Source of the DNA: Lamellibrachia columna
Taxonomy: Eukaryota; Annelida; Polychaeta; Sabellida; Siboglinidae
DNA length: 64,000 nt
Reading direction: 5' to 3'
Assembly: GCA_963662155.1 (NCBI GenBank)
Contig: OY759266.1
Span: 5,494,526-5,558,525 of the forward strand
Position 1 is the first letter of the stretch. Each line of letters begins with the position of its first letter. Under the pieces are notes generated by a model. The model did no database searches and was not told the origin of the DNA. It saw only the letters and a program-made list of their open reading frames with translations. The position numbers and the translations under genes were made by a program. Shown in pieces: positions 61,201 through 64,000 of this stretch.

Positions 61201-62428
61201 GAAAACAATCTTTGACTCTCATTGACCACAAGAACCCCACCACCAATTATGGAGAAGACAAAACAAAAATAAACAAATTTACTGTAGGTGATAGTTGGTG
61301 ATCTTCACACTGTTGAACCATCTAATATGACCAGGCCAAATTAAACTGCCTGGGAGTTTGAATGGTTTTATGGCCAACATTAGAAGTCAGTTTCTCAAGT
61401 GCTACTTGTGTCTTTTAGAGTGTGAGTTGAATGGGAATCACCACACACTCAATTATAAGATGAGGAATGCAGCCTGCCTAGAGTCTAACCCACAACCACT
61501 AAATATATATGACTGTGTGGGAGAATTCCCAATCAACACCGTGCAACTACACACAGGAAACCAAACAGAAGGGTTGGTGCCTGGGCATTTCAGTTAGTTA
61601 CATAAGCTTTGGCAAACAATGCTAAATAGTAGTAGTACCTACCAACAAGGGCCATACATAATTACTACAGTAGTGTCAGTATTTGCCAACCGTTTCTCTT
61701 TAAGTTTTACAATTGTCATAATTTTACTAATATCCATATTCATGCAAAATGTAAAGGTAAATTCTTATATAGCGCAGTATCCAGTTCGCAGGACTGCTCA
61801 AAGCGCTTTACACTTCACCCCCTGGCAGACCTGTTCATTCCAAGGTCATTTCAACTTCTCTGCAATTACTGCGTGAAGACTATTCGTTCACATAATTATA
61901 CACAACTGCCTGTATTGCCAGGTACTCATTTATACAGCTTAGTGAACTGTGGCAGTGTGGGGTTATCAAACTTGCCAAAGCGACTGCAGTGGGATTTGAA
62001 ACCAGGTTCTCTCGATTGAGAGTCCAGCATTCTAACTGGTATGCTATCATGCCCCACGTTGTCTTTAAAAGTTTCCAGAACAGCTTTCAAACAATTGGAC
62101 AATATGCAATATGTTGAAAGAATGCAATAATGATTGATAATGGAACAACAGCTCTGGTTGCTAAACCCTGCAGTCTCAACCCCAACAGGCTTCTTTCAGA
62201 ACAAAACCATATCATTGTATACACTTCTATTAACATGTTGTCTTTGAAAAACCAGCAACATATTAATGAGAGTGAGACTGACCTCAAAGGACTGGAAAGT
62301 AAGGGCGACAGAGTAGCCCTCCGTCACCATGATCTTCCACACACACTCCTTGTTAGCCTTGTAGTAGTCCGGGTAGTTGGGACTGGACAGGTGGCCCTGG
62401 TCCTTCACAATCTCACCCCCGCACACCA
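43559..62428 (-). CDS. Tolloid/BMP1-like metalloprotease, C-terminal 11 coding exons (5' part outside window)
   Basis: The minus-strand exons, in transcript order, are 62428-62283, 60776-60581, 57273-57151, 54826-54666, 49326-49143, 48296-48171, 47829-47702, 47093-46880, 45732-45552, 44435-44363 and 43783-43559. Together they give about 584 codons with all phases consistent. The domain order is CUB2, EGF1, CUB3, EGF2, CUB4, CUB5 and a Lys-rich tail, exactly the order after CUB1 in BMP1/TLL proteins. All four cysteines of each CUB and six of each EGF are present. Both EGFs carry the DEC calcium-binding start and a CxNTxGxxxCxC hydroxylation motif. Family role, from general knowledge: secreted astacin protease cleaving procollagens, chordin and related substrates, with CUB/EGF domains for exosite binding. 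The catalytic domain is not in this window, so activity cannot be judged. A single tolloid ancestor of vertebrate BMP1, TLL1 and TLL2 is likely. Confidence 0.95.
44363..44435 (-). CDS. Tolloid exon: CUB5, middle (73 nt)
   Basis: A small exon encoding [20 protein letters not shown] and CGNQ, carrying the fourth CUB cysteine. Acceptor ttcag, donor gtgaga. Confidence 0.95.
44436..45551. other. Tolloid intron between CUB5 exons
   Basis: AT-rich intronic sequence without recognised coding or repeat features. Confidence 0.5.
45552..45732 (-). CDS. Tolloid exon: CUB5, first part
   Basis: Encodes [35 protein letters not shown] and [10 protein letters not shown]. It matches the LYSHAxFGDNNY feature peculiar to the last CUB of BMP1/tolloid proteins. 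Acceptor tttcag, donor gtgagt. Confidence 0.96.
46252..46880 (-). repeat. 41-nt minisatellite made of tolloid CUB4b donor copies
   Basis: About 15 units. On the transcribed strand each holds accacaa|gtaggcac, the same as the true donor at the end of exon 46880-47093, followed by tttcttcacattctccctcg. Confidence 0.95.
46880..47093 (-). CDS. Tolloid exon: CUB4, second half
   Basis: Encodes [36 protein letters not shown] and [17 protein letters not shown]. The exon lies between two minisatellites, one built on its acceptor (gttgttcag) and one on its donor (accacaa|gtaggc). Confidence 0.95.
47094..47500 (-). repeat. 25-nt minisatellite made of tolloid CUB4b acceptor copies
   Basis: About 16 imperfect units. 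On the transcribed strand each contains tttgaatgttgttcag, while the true acceptor is attgaatgttgttcag|gtgttc. Confidence 0.9.
47702..47829 (-). CDS. Tolloid exon: CUB4, first half
   Basis: Encodes [38 protein letters not shown]. It closely parallels the vertebrate SPNWPDKYPSKKECTW block. Acceptor gttgtcag, donor gtcagt. Confidence 0.96.
48171..48296 (-). CDS. Tolloid exon: EGF2 (calcium-binding)
   Basis: Encodes [31 protein letters not shown] and MHDCKE. It has six cysteines, a DxDEC calcium-binding start and a CxNTxGxYxCxC motif. Acceptor tttacag, donor gtaggt. Confidence 0.97.
48300..48420. repeat. Short tandem repeat before EGF2
   Basis: Five units of acttacacacaacaccatyr beside the EGF2 acceptor. 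On the transcribed strand each carries GTGTAAGTGT. Confidence 0.85.
48432..49087. mobile_element. Non-autonomous pogo/Tc1-mariner-like element (656 bp)
   Basis: Flanked by TA on both sides (48430-48431 and 49088-49089). Terminal inverted repeats: left cagtcgcacctcgttaatgc (with cctcgttattatgcgg repeated inside), right in reverse complement cagtcgagccttgttataat + gcgg. No transposase seen. Inserted in the intron between CUB3 and EGF2. Confidence 0.85.
49143..49326 (-). CDS. Tolloid exon: CUB3, second half
   Basis: Encodes [30 protein letters not shown] and [17 protein letters not shown]. Acceptor gttgtag lies at the start of a short array that copies this junction. Confidence 0.95.
49300..49480 (-). 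repeat. 45-nt repeat copying the CUB3b acceptor and exon start
   Basis: Four units at spacing of about 45 nt (49307, 49352, 49397, 49440). Plus-strand gagtcatactcacagtcttg, then ctacaacacacaagt, is copied with increasing divergence. Only the first is the true junction. Confidence 0.85.
49500..52080. other. Tolloid intron sequence
   Basis: No coding family recognised. A short tandem duplication of cacggtagtgtccca occurs at 50761. Confidence 0.5.
52100..52460. repeat. ~43-nt imperfect minisatellite
   Basis: Units with gtggttaggagcagtggatg and gggattcagtcatcactgac. Confidence 0.9.
52670..53045. repeat. ~20-nt imperfect repeat
   Basis: Repeated agaccactgacatcaca / agaccactgtcacaaca words. Confidence 0.85.
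53105..54640. repeat. 38-nt minisatellite, ~40 copies
   Basis: Units of ctgtctgtctgcctacatgc + cggtagagagcctcgtcc, with gtacag and cctggtag variants in patterned order (higher-order blocks around 53430-53750). Ends about 25 nt from the CUB3a donor. Confidence 0.97.
54666..54826 (-). CDS. Tolloid exon: CUB3, first half
   Basis: Encodes [31 protein letters not shown] and [17 protein letters not shown] and NFT are possible glycosylation sequons. Donor gtaagt is followed within about 30 nt by a 1.5-kb minisatellite. Confidence 0.96.
55148..55215. repeat. (CACG)n microsatellite
   Basis: Run of cacg tetranucleotides flanked by (AC)n. Confidence 0.97.
55216..57150. other. Tolloid intron between EGF1 and CUB3
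   Basis: No recognised coding or mobile feature. A short duplication of tatcaactaccacagctct occurs near 56095-56165. Confidence 0.5.
57151..57273 (-). CDS. Tolloid exon: EGF1 (calcium-binding)
   Basis: A 123-nt exon encoding [26 protein letters not shown] and the rest of one EGF module with six cysteines. The [12 protein letters not shown] segment fits the Asn/Asp hydroxylation consensus of cbEGF domains. Flanking phases (1/1) are those expected for a shuffling EGF exon. Confidence 0.96.
57620..58140. repeat. ~40-nt minisatellite
   Basis: About 12 units of cctagtccacaattgtcaca + acctgcattcctatcrcact. The first six are near identical, later ones degenerate. Confidence 0.93.
58520..60396 (+). 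mobile_element. Nearly full-length LINE pol remnant (CR1/L2-like)
   Basis: Pieces in order: [138 protein letters not shown], and the 3' tail ending cttgttaaa. Known relatives have Asp where this copy has Asn in LNFQIAFN, so the first catalytic Asp is lost, besides frameshifts and stops. Opposite in sense to tolloid. The 3' 400 nt match 28435-28860. Confidence 0.88.
60581..60776 (-). CDS. Tolloid exon: CUB2, second half
   Basis: Encodes [30 protein letters not shown] and [20 protein letters not shown]. It contains the Tyr-Asp-Tyr segment of calcium-binding CUB domains and cysteines 3 and 4. Acceptor cttgtag, donor gtaaat. Confidence 0.96.
61755..62060 (-). mobile_element. tRNA-related SINE-like repeat with tatagcgc/agcgctttaca head
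   Basis: The reverse complement has gatagcataccagttagaat (A-box-like) and ggtttcaaatcccactgc (B-box-like). The other end holds tatagcgc and gctcaaagcgctttaca, a dispersed motif of marine animals. Related to 34740-34990. Confidence 0.55.
62283..62428 (-). CDS. Tolloid exon: CUB2, first half
   Basis: Encodes [28 protein letters not shown] and VALTFQSFE, with the first two CUB cysteines. The acceptor tgttgtag and first about 40 nt of the exon are reiterated in the adjoining 65-nt array. Donor gtcagt. Confidence 0.95.
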
Positions 62429-63868
62429 CTACAACAGGTAAATACAGGTTTACAGGTGGCCCTGATCTTTCACAATCTCACCCCCGCACACCACTACAAC
62501 AGGTAAATACAGGTTTACAGGTGGCCCTGGTCCTTCACAATCTCACCCCCGCACACCACTACAACAGGTAAATACAGGTTTACAGGTGGCCCTGATCTTT
62601 CACAATCTCACCCCCGCACACCACTACAACAGACAAATACAGGTTTACAGGTGGCCCTGGTCTTTCACAATCTCACCCCAGCACACCACTACAACAGGTA
62701 AATACAGGTTTACAGGTGGCCCTGGTCCTTCACAATCTCACCCCCGCACACCACTACAACAGACAAATACAGGTTTACAGGTGGCCCTGGTCCTTCACAA
62801 TCTCACCCCCGCACACCACTACAACAGACAAATACAGGTTTACAGGTGGCCCTGGTCCTTCACAATCTCACCCCCGCACACCACTACAACAGACAAATAC
62901 AGGTTTACAGGTGGCCCTGGTCCTTCACAATCTCACCCCAGCACACCACTACAACAGACAAATACAGGTTTACAGGTGGCCCTGGTCCTTCACAATCTCA
63001 CCCCCGCACACCACTACAACAGACAAATACAGGTTTACAGGTGGCCCTGGTCCTTCACAATCTCACCCCCGCACACCACTACAACAGACAAATACAGGTT
63101 TACAGGTGGCCCTGGTCCTTCACAATCTCACCCCCGCACACCACTACAACAGACAAATACAGGTTTACAGGTGGCCCTGGTCCTTCACAATCTCACCCCA
63201 GCACACCACTACAACAGACAAATACAGGTTTACAGGTGGCCCTGGTCTTTCACAATCTCACCCCCGCACACCACTACAACAGACAAATACAGGTTTACAG
63301 GTGGCCCTGGTCCTTCACAATCTCACCCCCGCACACCACTACAACAGACAAATACAGGTTTACAGGTGGCCCTGGTCCTTCACAATCTCACCCCCGCACA
63401 CCACTACAACAGACAAATACAGGTTTACAGGTGGCCCTGGTCCTTCACAATCTCACCCCCGCACACCACTACAACAGACAAATACAGGTTTACAGGTGGC
63501 CCTGGTCCTTCACAATCTCACCCCCGCACACCACTACAACAGACAAATACAGGTTTACAGGTGGCCCTGGTCCTTCACAATCTCACCCCCGCACACCACT
63601 ACAACAGACAAATACAGGTTTACAGGTGGCCCTGGTCCTTCACAATCTCACCCCCGCACACCACTACAACAGACAAATACAGGTTTACAGGTGGCCCTGG
63701 TCCTTCACAATCTCACCCCCGCACACCACTACAACAGACAAATACAGGTTTACAGGTGGCCCTGGTCCTTCACAATCTCACCCCAGCACACCACTACAAC
63801 AGACAAATACAGGTTTACAGGTGGCCCTGGTCCTTCACAATCTCACCCCAGCACACCACTGCAATAAA
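62385..63868 (-). repeat. 65-nt minisatellite made of tolloid CUB2 acceptor plus exon start
   Basis: About 23 units. On the transcribed strand each contains tgttgtctgttgtag-type tract, AG, then tggtgtgcgggggtgagatt and on to ggccacctg, the first 42 nt of exon 62283-62428, then taaacctgtatttg. The 65-nt length is not a multiple of three and units lack plus-strand stops, so three plus-strand frames stay open. Confidence 0.96.
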
Positions 63869-64000
63869 CAAATGTTCTCAAACACCACTGGATGATATAC
63901 ACTGTACATGGGTACGGGACCACTTTTTTAATATGACTGGTTGACATTTGGTTTGGTCTACCAGAGAAACGTGCACATTTATGTGCAGATCTACAATCTC

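Noticed and set aside
62586..63944. 452-codon plus-strand open frame
   Set aside because: It is purely the 65-nt minisatellite read in frame; the three frames repeat the same 65-residue pattern.

Overview
This is a eukaryotic, invertebrate-type genomic window. Its genes are split by GT-AG introns, and roughly two thirds of it is intron, minisatellite or transposon debris. The two genes that can be read with confidence are animal genes. Long intronic minisatellites that run across exon-intron junctions, LINE, hAT and THAP/DDE-transposon debris, and a tolloid gene beside TM9SF3 all fit a marine invertebrate deuterostome. A lancelet (Branchiostoma-like) is my best guess. It is an inference, not a demonstration.

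Layout. Positions 1-17,500 are transposon-rich and hold no intact gene I can recognise. They contain a 46-nt minisatellite, an inverted pair of repeats (about 720-1640 and 9300-10545) that each carry a broken kinesin exon, a broken HEEADTR/cysteine-rich transposon protein (2395-3778, minus), a THAP-like exon and a broken THAP-associated transposase (4.8-7.0 kb), LINE debris (8.2-9.0 kb), a (TA)n block, and a hAT-like element of about 5.7 kb (11550-17227). The hAT-like element contains a decayed transposase and a nested fold-back structure. Positions 17,633-39,673 (plus) hold a complete 15-exon TM9SF3 gene of 582 codons. Positions 39,674-43,558 are the tail-to-tail interval. From 43,559 to 62,428 (minus) lie the last 11 coding exons of a BMP1/tolloid-family metalloprotease gene: CUB2-EGF1-CUB3-EGF2-CUB4-CUB5 and the stop. 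The signal peptide, propeptide, astacin protease and CUB1 must lie beyond position 64,000.

Roles. TM9SF3 is a nine-pass membrane protein of the endosome/Golgi. Tolloid is a secreted processing protease for matrix and BMP-antagonist substrates. They are not an operon and no shared pathway is implied. Their adjacency matters because, as I recall, human TLL2 and TM9SF3 are also neighbours.

Most striking observation. At least six exon boundaries in these two genes abut tandem arrays whose unit is a copy of that very splice junction: TM9SF3 exon 9 acceptor and exon 13 donor; tolloid CUB2 acceptor, CUB3b acceptor, CUB4b acceptor and CUB4b donor. These arrays reiterate usable-looking 3' or 5' splice sites up to about 23 times beside the true one. 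Some TM9SF3 units have an acceptor fused directly to a donor, like a zero-length recursive-splicing exon.
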